NCBI GenBank assembly: GCA_902705825.1 | Contig: CACSIL010000006.1 | Location: forward strand, 42,284-106,283 | Origin: Halioglobus japonicus | GTDB lineage: Bacteria > Pseudomonadota > Gammaproteobacteria > Pseudomonadales > Halieaceae | DNA: 64,000 nucleotides | Direction: 5' to 3' | Part shown: in pieces, positions 26,958-36,879 of the stretch | How positions within the stretch are numbered: the stretch's first letter is position 1 | Layout: every line of letters begins with the position of its first letter | Made by a program: the position numbers and the translations under genes | Notes under the pieces: model-generated | The model's database searches: none | What the model was told of the DNA's origin: nothing | The model's input: only the letters and a program-made list of their open reading frames with translations

Positions 26958-28040
26958 ATGACCACCAGACAGCTCGGCGCTATCATTGTAGGTACAGGAT
27001 TCGGCATATTGACTCACGCCAGGGCACTGCGCGCAGCCGGGTTTGATATTAAAGCCGTGGTCGGACGAGATCCCGAGAAAACTCGCCAGCGCGCCGCCAA
27101 GTTCAATATCCCTATGGGTTTAACCGACCTCTCTGAGGCGCTGGCCTTACCGGGTGTTGACGCTGTCGCTGTTGCTACACCGCCGCATACTCATGCAGCA
27201 ATTGTGCTTGCTGCCACTGCTGCGGGAAAACACATTGTCTGCGAAAAGCCCTTTGCTGCAAATGCCGAGGAAGCACAGCAAATGTACGATGCCGCCAGCG
27301 CTGCAGGCGTGGTGCATTTTGTTGGCGCGGAGTTTCGCTGGCAAACCTCACAGGCGCTTGCTACCAAAGCAGTACACGATGGGCTTATCGGTACACCGCG
27401 CATGGCGCAGTTTATATTGCTCGTTCCCGCTCTCGTCGAGCGAAGCGCTGAAGTGCCCGACTGGTGGGGTGACAGGAATCAGGGAGGTGGCTGGCTCGGC
27501 GCGTATGGCTCACATGTTATCGACCATATCCGGCATATGTTGGGCGACTTCACCGGTGTGAGTGCAACCCTGGAACTGCTGTCTGATCACGACTGGACGG
27601 CCGACGATGCTTACTCTGCTCACTTTCGCACCAGCACTGGCGTTAGTGGTGTGATGCAAAGCAGCATCAGCGCAGTTGGTTCGTTCCAGAGTAGTCTGCG
27701 CGTGATCGGCTCCAGTGGCTCGCTCTGGGTTGAAAACGATCAGGTCATTATCTCTGACGCAACGGGTCAGAGAACATTGGAAGCCGGTGCATACGCCAAC
27801 GACCATCCGGTGCCTCCCTCTGCTGACCTGCTTGTCACCGCCTACGATATGCTTCACTCGATGGGCACTGATCTGGCGCCCTATACAAAGCTCTATGAAA
27901 CGTTCAGGAATCAAATCCTGGGGGATTCAGCCCCCAGTGATATTGCCCCTGCCACGTTCGCGGATGGGGTTCAGATGCAGAAGGTACTGGACGCGATCAG
28001 AACCGCATCGGCAGAGAAGTGCTGGGTAGACATCAACTAG
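26958..28040 (+). CDS. Gfo/Idh/MocA-family NAD(P)-dependent oxidoreductase
   Basis: This 360-aa protein has an N-terminal Rossmann domain (GTGFGILTHARALRAAGFD, residues ~11-29) and the family signature EKPFAANAEEA preceded by AVATPPHTHAAIV. The C-terminal alpha/beta substrate domain holds GGGWLGAYGSHVIDHIRHML, which supplies the usual catalytic His. Members oxidise or reduce sugars, inositols or related cyclic compounds. The substrate is unknown. A GGAGAG site precedes the ATG. Confidence 0.92.
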   Translation: MTTRQLGAIIVGTGFGILTHARALRAAGFDIKAVVGRDPEKTRQRAAKFNIPMGLTDLSEALALPGVDAVAVATPPHTHAAIVLAATAAGKHIVCEKPFAANAEEAQQMYDAASAAGVVHFVGAEFRWQTSQALATKAVHDGLIGTPRMAQFILLVPALVERSAEVPDWWGDRNQGGGWLGAYGSHVIDHIRHMLGDFTGVSATLELLSDHDWTADDAYSAHFRTSTGVSGVMQSSISAVGSFQSSLRVIGSSGSLWVENDQVIISDATGQRTLEAGAYANDHPVPPSADLLVTAYDMLHSMGTDLAPYTKLYETFRNQILGDSAPSDIAPATFADGVQMQKVLDAIRTASAEKCWVDIN

Positions 28041-28103
28041 CTACCTCGATTAACGGTATATGGTGCCTTCCTCTCGATTGCTAGAGGGCCCAGACCGCGC
28101 CGG

Positions 28104-29375
28104 CTAGGGCGCGGGAGGAAGCGGTCGCCAGGTATCGACTATCTCGCCTTTGTCGTAAACCAGGATTTCATTGAACTGGGTAATCACCGCTTCGCTTTCG
28201 TTGGGTCGAAAATACACGTAATCGCCGGGCTTTAGATCGATGCTTTGTGCGCCGAAATAACACTCCTGATTGCTCGAACCACCATAAAAGCTGTTCTTTG
28301 CCAACCCTTGTGGCTCCAACGCTGCGGCGTTCCACAACCCACCGAAGACAAAAAATGAACGTCGTCGATTGACATCCCAATAGGACAGTAACCGGGCCAA
28401 CCAGGGCAAGCCCGGCACCAGAAAATGCGGTGCCGTTTTCAGTACGGGCGTTGCAATGTATAGCGCCGCCTCATGCATGGCCAGTGTTCTGGTATCGAAA
28501 TGGGCGGGTTGCAAAAAGCAGGAACCAATAGTGAGCTCATTGGCAACGGCGTTATTCTTGTACATCGGGTAGGTAACACTGCCTGCCGCATTCCAGGTCA
28601 GGTCTTCCACAGGTAGTGTGTCGCCAAATACCTCGCGAGCGATGTTTTTACAGGCCTGGTAAAAATCCAGGCATTCTTGCAGCACGCGCTGGCGGCTGCT
28701 GTCGGTAAACGCTACGTAGTACACGTGTTTTTCGTAGCCCATAAAGCCTGAAAAATTAAGATGCGCGTGGTCTTTGACATACTCGAGCGCCGTTCGTATG
28801 TCGGCCTGATTGTCGAAGCCGCCACGGCGAATACCAATGTCGATTTCGAAATTCACCCGCAGCTGCAGATTTTGCTCCTCGGCAACTGCGGCATATTCTT
28901 GCAGACGCTGCATGTTGTCTACCAACCACTGAATATTGGCGATGGTTTGCGGGTGGTACGCATGTTCGGCGCGCTCCCGGTAAAAGTCTTCCACCGCGAT
29001 GGCGGGCATGGGCTTGCCCAGTAGCACATCAACATACTCGCCACGAGAACAAATGGTCTTCAGGTAGTCGATGCTGAAGATCATCATTTTGTTGGTGCCA
29101 AGTCGCTTGGAAACAGTATCCAGTAGAGGATCGCTCGGCAGTGACTTCATCGCAACTCGCACATCTACACCGATGGTTTTAGCGTGACGGGCGACAGCAT
29201 CTATGTTGTTCAGCAGCCGCTGTTTGTCAATAATCAGGACCGGCTTGGCGACCCGAGAGTCAGCTAACACCCTCGAAAGCTGTTGAAAGTAGGACGATGG
29301 AGCAGCGCTTTTGTCTCTGGGGTAAACACGCCAGGCGACCACTGCAACGATGATAAGAGCCAAGAAAATATACAT
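28104..29375 (-). CDS. Membrane-anchored DSD1-family PLP enzyme (D-threonine aldolase / alanine racemase fold)
   Basis: This 423-aa protein has an N-terminal membrane helix (MYIFLALIIVAVVAWRVYP) followed by a fold-type III PLP barrel. The PLP lysine is expected in RVAMKSLPSDP. NFEIDIGIRRGGF and FSGFMGYEKHVYY are barrel strands, and the C-terminal domain includes FGAQSIDLKPGDYVYFRPN, where D-serine dehydratase/D-threonine aldolase relatives bind a metal. Relatives act on D-amino acids or hydroxy-amino acids; the anchor suggests a membrane-facing role, which is atypical. The reaction is not determined. Confidence 0.82.
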   Translation of the reverse strand: MYIFLALIIVAVVAWRVYPRDKSAAPSSYFQQLSRVLADSRVAKPVLIIDKQRLLNNIDAVARHAKTIGVDVRVAMKSLPSDPLLDTVSKRLGTNKMMIFSIDYLKTICSRGEYVDVLLGKPMPAIAVEDFYRERAEHAYHPQTIANIQWLVDNMQRLQEYAAVAEEQNLQLRVNFEIDIGIRRGGFDNQADIRTALEYVKDHAHLNFSGFMGYEKHVYYVAFTDSSRQRVLQECLDFYQACKNIAREVFGDTLPVEDLTWNAAGSVTYPMYKNNAVANELTIGSCFLQPAHFDTRTLAMHEAALYIATPVLKTAPHFLVPGLPWLARLLSYWDVNRRRSFFVFGGLWNAAALEPQGLAKNSFYGGSSNQECYFGAQSIDLKPGDYVYFRPNESEAVITQFNEILVYDKGEIVDTWRPLPPAP

Positions 29376-29711
29376 TGCCTTTCCTATTGGGTTTCTCTGC
29401 GACTATCTCCTAACTTCGAGCCAGCGCGACAGACGTTGTGACAATTTGTAGGCAAGAAGTGTAAGCGCACCAGTGAATATTGGCCAACTGTTTGTGGCAG
29501 GCCGCAACAACCCGGCGCACTCCTACAGCCAATTCATCCACTGCCTGCGGGTTAGGCCATTTTTCATTAACGTGGTAAATTGCGCGATTGCTGGGGTATA
29601 CGCAGTTTCGTAGTATAACTATTCGCTTACCCACAACAATAGCCAAGGTGCCTCCGATCAGCTCGGTAGAGCCCAAGCATAATCGATTAAGCCAGAGGCT
29701 CCTCAACCAGT
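29376..29711. other. Intergenic region with divergent promoters
   Basis: This 336-bp gap separates the DSD1-type gene from the DUF819 gene. No credible ORF, RNA gene or strong repeat was seen; a 105-aa minus-strand frame here has no protein-like features. It presumably holds two divergent promoters. Confidence 0.4.
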
Positions 29712-30893
29712 ATGGCAGTGACAGCATTATTTTTCCTGATGGTTCCCATCTTCATTATTTGGCTGTGCCAAAGAGTGGTAGCGCTCGACAAAATTGGTGT
29801 AGTCACGCTGTGCTTTGGGCTGGGAATTGCCAGCTCCGTGGGCCTGGATTCTCTCCTTAACAACAGCGCCGCTAGTATCGCGGAAGTTCAGCGCAGTATC
29901 GCCGAAGTAGCCATTGTCATTGCCCTGCCGCTTCTGGTGTTTTCGATGAATGTGAAGAGCGCGCTGTCTCATGCCGGGGGCGCTCTTGCAGGAATGGCGC
30001 TGGCCCTGTTTTCTATAGTACTTATGAGCATCATCGGTGCGGTACTGTTTCACCCCATGCTGGAAAACATCTGGCAGATTGCCGGCATGTCAGTCGGGGC
30101 TTACACGGGTGGCGGGCCCAATATGGCGGCTATCAAGTCCGCCATCAATGGTGACGACGCGGTGTTTATCACCATGGTCACTTACGATTTGTTGTTTTCA
30201 GCAGTTTACCTGATTTTCGTCATTACACTGGGGAAACGATTGTTCGGCTTGTTTTTGCGCCCTTACCAGGCAAGTGACAACAGCGCAGCGGACAGCACCC
30301 ATGATATGGCACATATGATGGACGAAAGTGCCAGTAGCTATGGCCAACTATTGGCCAGTAGCAGAAAAATGGAAACGCTCAGTGCCCTGCTGCTATCATT
30401 GGGCGTGGTTGGCGTTTCCTATCTTGTGGCAAGTGCCTTCCCGGACAACGTAATGTCTACAATCATGGTGGTAGCTATTACCACACTGGGTCTGCTCTTC
30501 TCCCTTGTTCCGGCGATCAGAAAACTGACAAACAGCTACAGCCTGGGCATGTATTTCGTGCTCGTGTTTTGTTTTACCACCGGCTCAATGATCGACATCG
30601 ATATGATCATGAATATCGATTACCACCTCGCCGCGTACACCTTGTTCATTTTATTCGGCTCGCTGTTGCTGCAGGCCATTCTCTGTAAATTGTTCAAGAT
30701 TGATACTGATACATTTCTGATAACGTCATCGGCAGCAATTATGTCGGTGCCCTTTATCCCCGTCATTGCGGGCGCACTGAAGAACCGGGAAATTCTTTTG
30801 CCGGGCTTGTCTGTAGCCATTATTGGCTACGCGCTGGGGAACTACCTGGGCATCTTCGTTGCCAACTTTACCTTGTGGTTAATTACCCCATAA
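29712..30893 (+). CDS. DUF819 family membrane transporter-like protein
   Basis: This 393-aa, ten-helix integral membrane protein has the DUF819 (YjcL-like) hallmarks: an early GLDSLLNNS region, AGMSVGAYTGGGPNMAAIKS (the conserved glycine-rich motif resembling sodium/ion symporters) and a second-half SSAAIMSVPFIPVIAGALKN. The family is related to secondary carriers but no substrate is established. The stop overlaps a small inverted repeat (ACCCC/GGGGT). Confidence 0.88.
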   Translation: MAVTALFFLMVPIFIIWLCQRVVALDKIGVVTLCFGLGIASSVGLDSLLNNSAASIAEVQRSIAEVAIVIALPLLVFSMNVKSALSHAGGALAGMALALFSIVLMSIIGAVLFHPMLENIWQIAGMSVGAYTGGGPNMAAIKSAINGDDAVFITMVTYDLLFSAVYLIFVITLGKRLFGLFLRPYQASDNSAADSTHDMAHMMDESASSYGQLLASSRKMETLSALLLSLGVVGVSYLVASAFPDNVMSTIMVVAITTLGLLFSLVPAIRKLTNSYSLGMYFVLVFCFTTGSMIDIDMIMNIDYHLAAYTLFILFGSLLLQAILCKLFKIDTDTFLITSSAAIMSVPFIPVIAGALKNREILLPGLSVAIIGYALGNYLGIFVANFTLWLITP

Positions 30894-31073
30894 GGGGTCC
30901 ATCACGCCACTCGCAGTAAAAGGCAGACAAACTGTGAGAGGTCTCGGGCAGCCTATTAGAGCCCATTGAGAAACAGACAATTCGCCAGAGATACGTATAT
31001 CAAGCCCCTCACTATTGAGTAAACTTTGGCCTTTGCCGTGCCGAATCGGCAGTGCCATTTGCTGGAGTATCGC

Positions 31074-32417
31074 ATGACAGAAACTCACTATTTGGAACGC
31101 CCGGACAACCGTGACTTGCGACAGATCCCGGGTGATTATGGACTGCCTCTTATCGGTAACGCCCTCAGTTTGGCCGCCAACCCACTCAAATTCTGTGACG
31201 ACCGCTTCCATCGCTACGGCCCAATCTCCCGGTTTGCAATGGGGCCCTCGCATATCATTCTCGCATTGGGGCCAGATAACGCACGCGAACTGCACCTGGA
31301 TGTAAACAAAAACTTTTCCTCCGCCAAGGGTCTGGGCCACTTCGAATCGCTGATCGGCGGCAGCCTGATCATGAAAGATTTTGAGGCGCACCGCTTTCAG
31401 CGTCGCCTGATGCAGACAGCGTTCAAGAAATCGAGCATGGACGGTTACGTCGAGCACATCAATACCATCTGTATCGACACACTGCGCCCCCTGTTAGGTA
31501 GCGGGGAGTTTGAACTGGCCGGCCACGCACGGTCGACACTGATGGAAATTGCCGCGCAAACCTTCACCGGTGTCACCGATCAAGGCAAAGCAGGTACCAA
31601 ACTGAAGACTGCATTTGAGGATTTCATCGATGGCTTCGGTTTCATTTTTGAAGTAAACCTGCCCGGCTTCAAGTACCACCGAAGTCTGCAGGCCAAAAAG
31701 TACATTGCGGGATTTATTCGCGAGCTGATTGCCGAGAAACGCCAGAACGAAGAGAGCGATATTCTCGCCCACTTCTGCAGAGAGCTGGATGAAAACGGTC
31801 ACTATTTTTCAGATTATGACATCGTGGAAAATTTTGTGGTGCTGTTATTCGCTGCACAGGACACCACCACGGCGTCACTGGTGAACGCCTGCCTTGAGTT
31901 GGGCCGCCACCCCCAGTGGCAGCAACGACTGCGCGATGAGGCACGCGCACTGGGTAAAGACACTATTGGTCAGGATGATTTTGAGGCTCTGCCTTCATTC
32001 AACCTGTTGTTCAATGAGGTCCAGCGCCTGCATTCATCTGTGCCGCTGTTTCCACGTCGCAGCATCAACGCCTGTGAGTTGTCGGGAGTGGACATTCCCG
32101 CAGATACTGTGCTCATGAATGCCATCACCTACAACCACGTTATGCCGGGCTGGTGGACGGATCCGTATAACTTCGACCCCGATCGATTCGATCGCGGAGA
32201 ACACAAACAACACCCCTTTCTATTCCATCCCTTTGGGGGCGGAGCACATAAATGTATCGGCATGCATTTCGCACAAATGGTGTTTCGCATTTTCATGTAC
32301 CACATTATCACCCGACATGAAATTCAACTGCGCCCGGGCTACGACCCCAAAATGCAGTATCTGCCGATGCCCAAACCAAAGGATAACCTGCCGATACGCC
32401 TGGTGCCCGTCGATTAG
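31074..32417 (+). CDS. Cytochrome P450
   Basis: This is a soluble bacterial P450 of 447 aa from the ATG at 31074 (an upstream in-frame ATG at 31026 adds 16 unlikely residues). The I-helix oxygen motif is FAAQDTTTAS, the K-helix ExxR is EVQR and the haem loop is FGGGAHKCIG, with Cys394 as thiolate ligand. It hydroxylates hydrophobic substrates with electrons from a ferredoxin or flavoprotein; no redox partner is encoded beside it. It is followed, 144 bp later, by an acetoacetate-decarboxylase-like gene on the same strand. Confidence 0.95.
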   Translation: MTETHYLERPDNRDLRQIPGDYGLPLIGNALSLAANPLKFCDDRFHRYGPISRFAMGPSHIILALGPDNARELHLDVNKNFSSAKGLGHFESLIGGSLIMKDFEAHRFQRRLMQTAFKKSSMDGYVEHINTICIDTLRPLLGSGEFELAGHARSTLMEIAAQTFTGVTDQGKAGTKLKTAFEDFIDGFGFIFEVNLPGFKYHRSLQAKKYIAGFIRELIAEKRQNEESDILAHFCRELDENGHYFSDYDIVENFVVLLFAAQDTTTASLVNACLELGRHPQWQQRLRDEARALGKDTIGQDDFEALPSFNLLFNEVQRLHSSVPLFPRRSINACELSGVDIPADTVLMNAITYNHVMPGWWTDPYNFDPDRFDRGEHKQHPFLFHPFGGGAHKCIGMHFAQMVFRIFMYHIITRHEIQLRPGYDPKMQYLPMPKPKDNLPIRLVPVD

Positions 32418-32561
32418 CGTTCATACAGATAATCGGGCCGCAATTATTTTGATATAACCCGGGGTTAGCCAATACTCAGCGTGCTTCCAACCGTTATGCA
32501 TAGCGCTGCTTCAACGAAGCCGCTAACATTAGCGGACTTTTCTTAGCAATAGGGCCTATCC

Positions 32562-33404
32562 ATGAAAGCAAGCGGCGCGATCTTTGAGGAACCCCCTGTC
32601 CACAGTGACAAGGGCGACAGGTTTACCAATGATGTCTGTACCAAGAACTCAGAAAGCAGCTATACAATTGACGGCAAGGATATTTCTTTCCCGGTTGTGG
32701 TCTCCGATGCCGCGATGCTGATGAACGCCTTTCTCGTGGACGCGAAAGTTGCCCAGACAATGCTCGCGGGAACAGGCTTCAAGGTGGTGGAACTCTTCCC
32801 CGGCAAAGCCATATTGCAGCTACTCGCAGTCGACTACAAAGAGAACGATCTGGGTGACTATAATGAAGGGGCGATCATCTTCCCGGTACTGACGCCGGGC
32901 GAGAAAAAACCCTTCCCCTTCTTCGGCGCGCTGAAGCGCATGGGAGACGGCAGCATCGGCAATTTCGTCTACCGAATGCCTGTAGATCAGGAATTCACCA
33001 CCCATGCGGGGCGCTTCATCTGGGGCTTCCCCAAGTGGGTGAGCCGCGTGGATATCGAATTCGGCCCCAGCACCGCACGCGGCACATTTACCGATGAAGG
33101 AGAGCTGGTGTATTCCATTGCCGCGAAGACCGGCGGCAACAGTAACCCCAAGGAACAACGCGCAGCATCGGTGGCTATTCGTGACGGCAAAGCCTGGAAA
33201 ACCTATGGCACCAATAACAGCTCCGGGCTCACGTTTTCTCTGGGCGGAGAAACGCCAAAGATTGGCGACAGCCACCCATTGGCCAAAGAGCTACGCGCAC
33301 TCGGCCTGCCGAAAAAGCCGATGTTCACTGTATCCGTCAAGAGCACCCGAATGACGTTTGGCCAACCGGAAAGTGTCGATATCGGAGCGGGGTTTTCCAG
33401 CTAA
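32562..33404 (+). CDS. Acetoacetate decarboxylase-family protein
   Basis: This 280-aa protein has the ADC fold. VSDAAMLMNAFLVDAK, DLGDYNEGAIIFPV (conserved region in which ADC relatives carry the Y-E pair), and FGALKRMGDGSIGNFVYRMP are family-like, followed by AGRFIWGFPKWVSR. I did not confirm the Schiff-base lysine, and many ADC-like proteins are aldolase/dehydratases or enol-lactonases instead. A terminator follows. Context beside a P450 suggests a hydrophobic keto compound. Confidence 0.85.
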   Translation: MKASGAIFEEPPVHSDKGDRFTNDVCTKNSESSYTIDGKDISFPVVVSDAAMLMNAFLVDAKVAQTMLAGTGFKVVELFPGKAILQLLAVDYKENDLGDYNEGAIIFPVLTPGEKKPFPFFGALKRMGDGSIGNFVYRMPVDQEFTTHAGRFIWGFPKWVSRVDIEFGPSTARGTFTDEGELVYSIAAKTGGNSNPKEQRAASVAIRDGKAWKTYGTNNSSGLTFSLGGETPKIGDSHPLAKELRALGLPKKPMFTVSVKSTRMTFGQPESVDIGAGFSS

Positions 33405-33414
33405 ACTGAGACCC

Positions 33415-33440
33415 AGCGCAAGCGTCCTATTGCGCTTTTA
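33415..33440 (+). terminator. Rho-independent terminator after the ADC-like gene
   Basis: A 7-bp perfect stem AGCGCAA / TTGCGCT with an 8-nt loop is followed by TTTA, about 10 bp after the ADC-like stop codon. Confidence 0.65.
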
Positions 33441-33493
33441 CAGTCCTGCTAGCCATTGCTACACGCCATGGAGACACCGCAGTCTTCGCAATC

Positions 33494-33516
33494 GACCTGC
33501 GGTGAACCCGCAGGTC
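33494..33516. other. Strong hairpin downstream of the secreted-protein gene
   Basis: A 9-bp perfect stem (GACCTGCGG / CCGCAGGTC) with a 5-nt loop lies about 60 bp beyond the end of the minus-strand secreted-protein gene. There is no U-run; it could be a terminator or mRNA 3'-end stabiliser. Confidence 0.45.
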
Positions 33517-33577
33517 AGATAATGGCTCTGTCGTAACTTTTTTGACCAAAGCCACAAGCATGTCCAGGGCTAAACGC

Positions 33578-35458
33578 TTAGCAGCCCGGAGGCAGTGTGG
33601 AGCAAGCGTCACCTTTTCCGTCCTCATCGCTGTCCAGCTGGTCTGGATTGGATATTGACGGACAGTTATCCATGTCGTCTGGTATGCCATCAGCATCCCA
33701 GTCAGGGGACAAAGTGGACACCGCAATGGAGGACGCGGTTTTCACTACGTTGGTGCCGCCATTACCATCGTCCGCATCGATATATTGGACGGACAGGACA
33801 TAGCCTTCGGGGGGATTGCTGAGCGAGTCAGGCAGTGATGCGGCAAACACTCCGCGATTAACACCTTGCTCAACAAGTGTCAGAGGAAAGCCAATTGAAC
33901 CTTCGCTAATCAGGCCGGAGCTAATCAGCACTTCGATTTCCTCGGCAACACTCGGGTCCGTATTCAGGTCGCTATCACCGACTCGCGCCGTCAACAGTGA
34001 GCCAATTTCAAATTCGGCACCAGGCGAAAGCTCGACGACCGCATCGGACTCACTGAAAATAAGAATGGGGTCTGGTTCGACGTCAGTAAAAAGCGGATCA
34101 CCCGTGCCAGAGGTATCCTTCCTGGGTGTTACTCTGATAGTAAATTTGCTCTGCGGGTAGGTCGTTACATCACCCACTGTGACGACGTAATTTAATCCGA
34201 TATTAACCAGATCATCTATCTCCCCCATGGTGTAGGCAAGATTTTCACCCCACGCAGCAACTGTTTCTGGCTGCACTTCAGAAAAGCTCTCTGCAGCACC
34301 TGTCATCCACGTTAATCCACCCACCGCCGGGTTGTAACCGTACCATGCAAGTAGCGTCGCATCTGTTTCAGGATTGCCATCGTCGTCCCAGAAAATACCT
34401 TGTGGCAACATGCTGTTGGGTAGCCAGGGCCCAAATTGATTGGCTTGAGCGACAACGGCTTCCGAGCCCAGGGGGAGGCCTGGGAGGTTGTTGTAATCAC
34501 TGCCAAGAGTGGCGCCTGAGGTGAGCGTATCTGTGACGCCAGCTGAAACAGGATATTCAACAATGGTGAAACCAGCACGCGTATCGGGGTCGAAATAGCC
34601 CGCGGGCCTGTCATGGTGTGGATCCTCAGGACCGAACAAACCGGCTGAGAAATTAGCGAGATCAGAACCGTCCTCCCAGATTTCCGCCGGGATAGACAAA
34701 CTCAGATTTGCCACACCTACACCCGCCTGCTGTGATGCAGGTACAAAGTTGTCACCCACTCCAAAGCCAACTTCGATGGTAAAACCTTCGAGACGCTGGT
34801 CTGTCCAGTTATTGATTTTCTGGAACACCTGATAGTCGCGAGGACTTGCCCCGGGCTCATCCTCCACGTTAAACACCAGGTCGATACCTTTTTCTGTTGT
34901 ACCTTCAACAGTGGATGGCAACATAGCCAACTTGTAGCGCTTGTGCGTTTGAAAAGGGGAGCTACACAACACTTGCTGTGGGTCGGGCGAGTCCAGAAAA
35001 TGCTCCTCCTCATAGGAAGTCGCCATGATGCAGTTCGCAGGTTTGGACGGCTTTACCCCAGCGTCGTCGTTAATAACCTTAATACCGGACGGTTCCCCAA
35101 CGGGCCAGTCTTTGGCCAGAACCAGTCCTGTTACAACGGCCGCGTTGCTGTCACTTACCTCAGCATAATACGTGTAATCTGAATCAACGGAGAACCAGTA
35201 ATAGCCATTGGACTCGTCAAAGAAGCTACCCGATCCGTTTATGACGACTTCAACATTATCGAGATTCCAACCGCCAAAACCGTCAGCGCCGGTTACGGAT
35301 GGCACGCTGACAATCTTTCCCGCCTGTGCTGTGACAGACACTCCGGCAACGGCAATTGCCAGCAGGGATTTTTTCAGAAAAGGAAGGTTGTGGCCCCTGT
35401 TTGAGGGCTGTTGCTGCTGGTATTTCTTCAGTGATTTTAGCTTCGTTGCGTTAGACAT
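33578..35458 (-). CDS. Secreted protein with C-terminal thrombospondin type-3 calcium-binding repeat
   Basis: This 626-aa protein has an atypically long signal region (about 48 residues; hydrophobic core [16 protein letters not shown]). The mature part begins [19 protein letters not shown] and is beta-rich, with repeated PDTR/VEYP-type segments and the later Ig-like strand-rich domain ([16 protein letters not shown]). The end carries [18 protein letters not shown] and [12 protein letters not shown], an Asp-rich thrombospondin-3 repeat that binds Ca2+. It resembles choice-of-anchor F type exported proteins of marine gammaproteobacteria, but no PEP-CTERM or GlyGly-CTERM sorting tail is visible. 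It is probably surface-exposed; its role is unknown. Confidence 0.75.
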   Translation of the reverse strand: MSNATKLKSLKKYQQQQPSNRGHNLPFLKKSLLAIAVAGVSVTAQAGKIVSVPSVTGADGFGGWNLDNVEVVINGSGSFFDESNGYYWFSVDSDYTYYAEVSDSNAAVVTGLVLAKDWPVGEPSGIKVINDDAGVKPSKPANCIMATSYEEEHFLDSPDPQQVLCSSPFQTHKRYKLAMLPSTVEGTTEKGIDLVFNVEDEPGASPRDYQVFQKINNWTDQRLEGFTIEVGFGVGDNFVPASQQAGVGVANLSLSIPAEIWEDGSDLANFSAGLFGPEDPHHDRPAGYFDPDTRAGFTIVEYPVSAGVTDTLTSGATLGSDYNNLPGLPLGSEAVVAQANQFGPWLPNSMLPQGIFWDDDGNPETDATLLAWYGYNPAVGGLTWMTGAAESFSEVQPETVAAWGENLAYTMGEIDDLVNIGLNYVVTVGDVTTYPQSKFTIRVTPRKDTSGTGDPLFTDVEPDPILIFSESDAVVELSPGAEFEIGSLLTARVGDSDLNTDPSVAEEIEVLISSGLISEGSIGFPLTLVEQGVNRGVFAASLPDSLSNPPEGYVLSVQYIDADDGNGGTNVVKTASSIAVSTLSPDWDADGIPDDMDNCPSISNPDQLDSDEDGKGDACSTLPPGC

Positions 35459-35848
35459 CGATCATCTCCTCAATAGTTCATAAGGAAAGTCTTTGCCAGC
35501 GGCATTAGCTTAACAAGCAAAATCGCTCAAATACCGCGCGTATGCCTTGTAACGTTGACATGAGTCAATAGTATGGTGCTCCGGCTACATTCTCGGCTCG
35601 GCAATATCGTTGATATGCTAGCTATACAAGCACATTGGCATTCAAATACCCTTTTGGCGTATCCAGCATTTCTATCCACGACCTGTAGGCTAACGTTTTA
35701 TCAAACATGTGATTTGGCACGTTTATCTGTCCTATACTTCCACAGCTGAAAAAAAACCGACTAACCACCACGCCAGCCCTACTAGAGAAATCGCGCCAGG
35801 AACATCGGCTGATATGGGCTGGCGCACCGACATCAGGAGAAGATAACA
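35459..35848. other. Intergenic promoter region (390 bp)
   Basis: This is the spacer between the divergent secreted-protein and enoyl-CoA hydratase genes. It holds an ATATC-GTT-GATAT palindrome near 35607 and TTGACA near 35560 on the plus strand, compatible with a promoter. No ORF or RNA gene is supported; a 75-aa minus-strand frame here has no coding character. Confidence 0.4.
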
Positions 35849-36673
35849 ATGCCAGACACTCGAACCGATCAGTTTGAAACGCTGTTACTAGAGGAACGTG
35901 GTCCGGTGGATTGGCTGACGCTGAACCGCCCCGACTCCCTCAATGCCTTGAACCCGACCATGGTGTCGGAGCTCAGATCCTATTTTCGCGCACTGGCTGA
36001 TCGCCAGGATCGTCGTATCGTAGTACTGAAGGCAGCCGGGCGTGCATTCTGTGCCGGTCTCGACCTCAAGGCGATCGACAAGCCCGAGGAATCCCTGGCC
36101 ATGGGAAGCGTGCAGGCCGGTTTGATCTCGCAGCGCGACATCGCAGAGATCTACCTCGCCATGCGCCGCTGCCCGCAGCCGATTATTTCTCTGGTCAACG
36201 GCGCTGCGTGTGGCGGCGGCTTTTCGTTGGCCATGGCCTCCGATATCCGGATTGCCGATACCACTGCGAGGATGAACTGCGCCTATATTCGCATCGGCCT
36301 CGGTGGCTGCGACATGGGTTCCTCTTACTTTTTGCCAAGATTGGTGGGCGCATCACTGGCATCGGAACTGATTCTCACCGGCAAGTTCATCAATGCCGAG
36401 CGCGCTCTATCTGTTGGGCTGGTATCGCAGCTTGCGCAACCCGGGCAACTGGAGGCCGCGGCAGAAGAGGACATTCAATTGATGCTGACCAACTCACCAC
36501 TGGGACTGCGACTGTCGAAAGAAGCACTGAATATCAATATCGACATCGGTAGCCTGGAGGCAGCAATTGCGCTGGAGGATCGCAATCAGATTCTCTGCTC
36601 GCAAACAGCCGACACGCAGGAGGCAATGCTGGCCTTCATGGAGCGTCGCTCCCCTGTGTATCACGACGTCTGA
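35849..36673 (+). CDS. Enoyl-CoA hydratase/isomerase family protein
   Basis: This 274-aa crotonase-fold enzyme contains LTLNRPDSLNALNPTMVSEL, the oxyanion segment AAGRAFCAGLDLKAIDKPEE and the second oxyanion block VNGAACGGGFSLAMASDIRI. At the usual catalytic positions the sequence reads IGLGGCDMGSSYFLPRLVG, where hydratases have a Glu (GL/PE); the Glu is replaced by Asp/Cys context, so isomerase or another crotonase activity is possible. Its divergent promoter region is long. Function in acyl-CoA catabolism is inferred. Confidence 0.88.
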   Translation: MPDTRTDQFETLLLEERGPVDWLTLNRPDSLNALNPTMVSELRSYFRALADRQDRRIVVLKAAGRAFCAGLDLKAIDKPEESLAMGSVQAGLISQRDIAEIYLAMRRCPQPIISLVNGAACGGGFSLAMASDIRIADTTARMNCAYIRIGLGGCDMGSSYFLPRLVGASLASELILTGKFINAERALSVGLVSQLAQPGQLEAAAEEDIQLMLTNSPLGLRLSKEALNINIDIGSLEAAIALEDRNQILCSQTADTQEAMLAFMERRSPVYHDV

Positions 36674-36879
36674 GAAAGCGATTGAAAGCAGGGTAAAAAG
36701 CTTCCCCTTTTTTCCATCCAACGGTGGGCAATTGAGGGAACTGCCTATTTTTGCCGCTGGATGATGTCGGTACTGTGCATTAAATCAATATTTACAGATG
36801 AATCCCTTGAACAAGCGCAACGAAAACCCTAGCATTTTTTCATCCGTCTTTTACGTACTTAATTTGCTTTGGTGTGAGC

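Noticed and set aside
29410..29727. 105-aa minus-strand ORF in the DSD1-DUF819 gap
   Set aside because: No ribosome site, no family-like segments, and it overlaps the DUF819 start.
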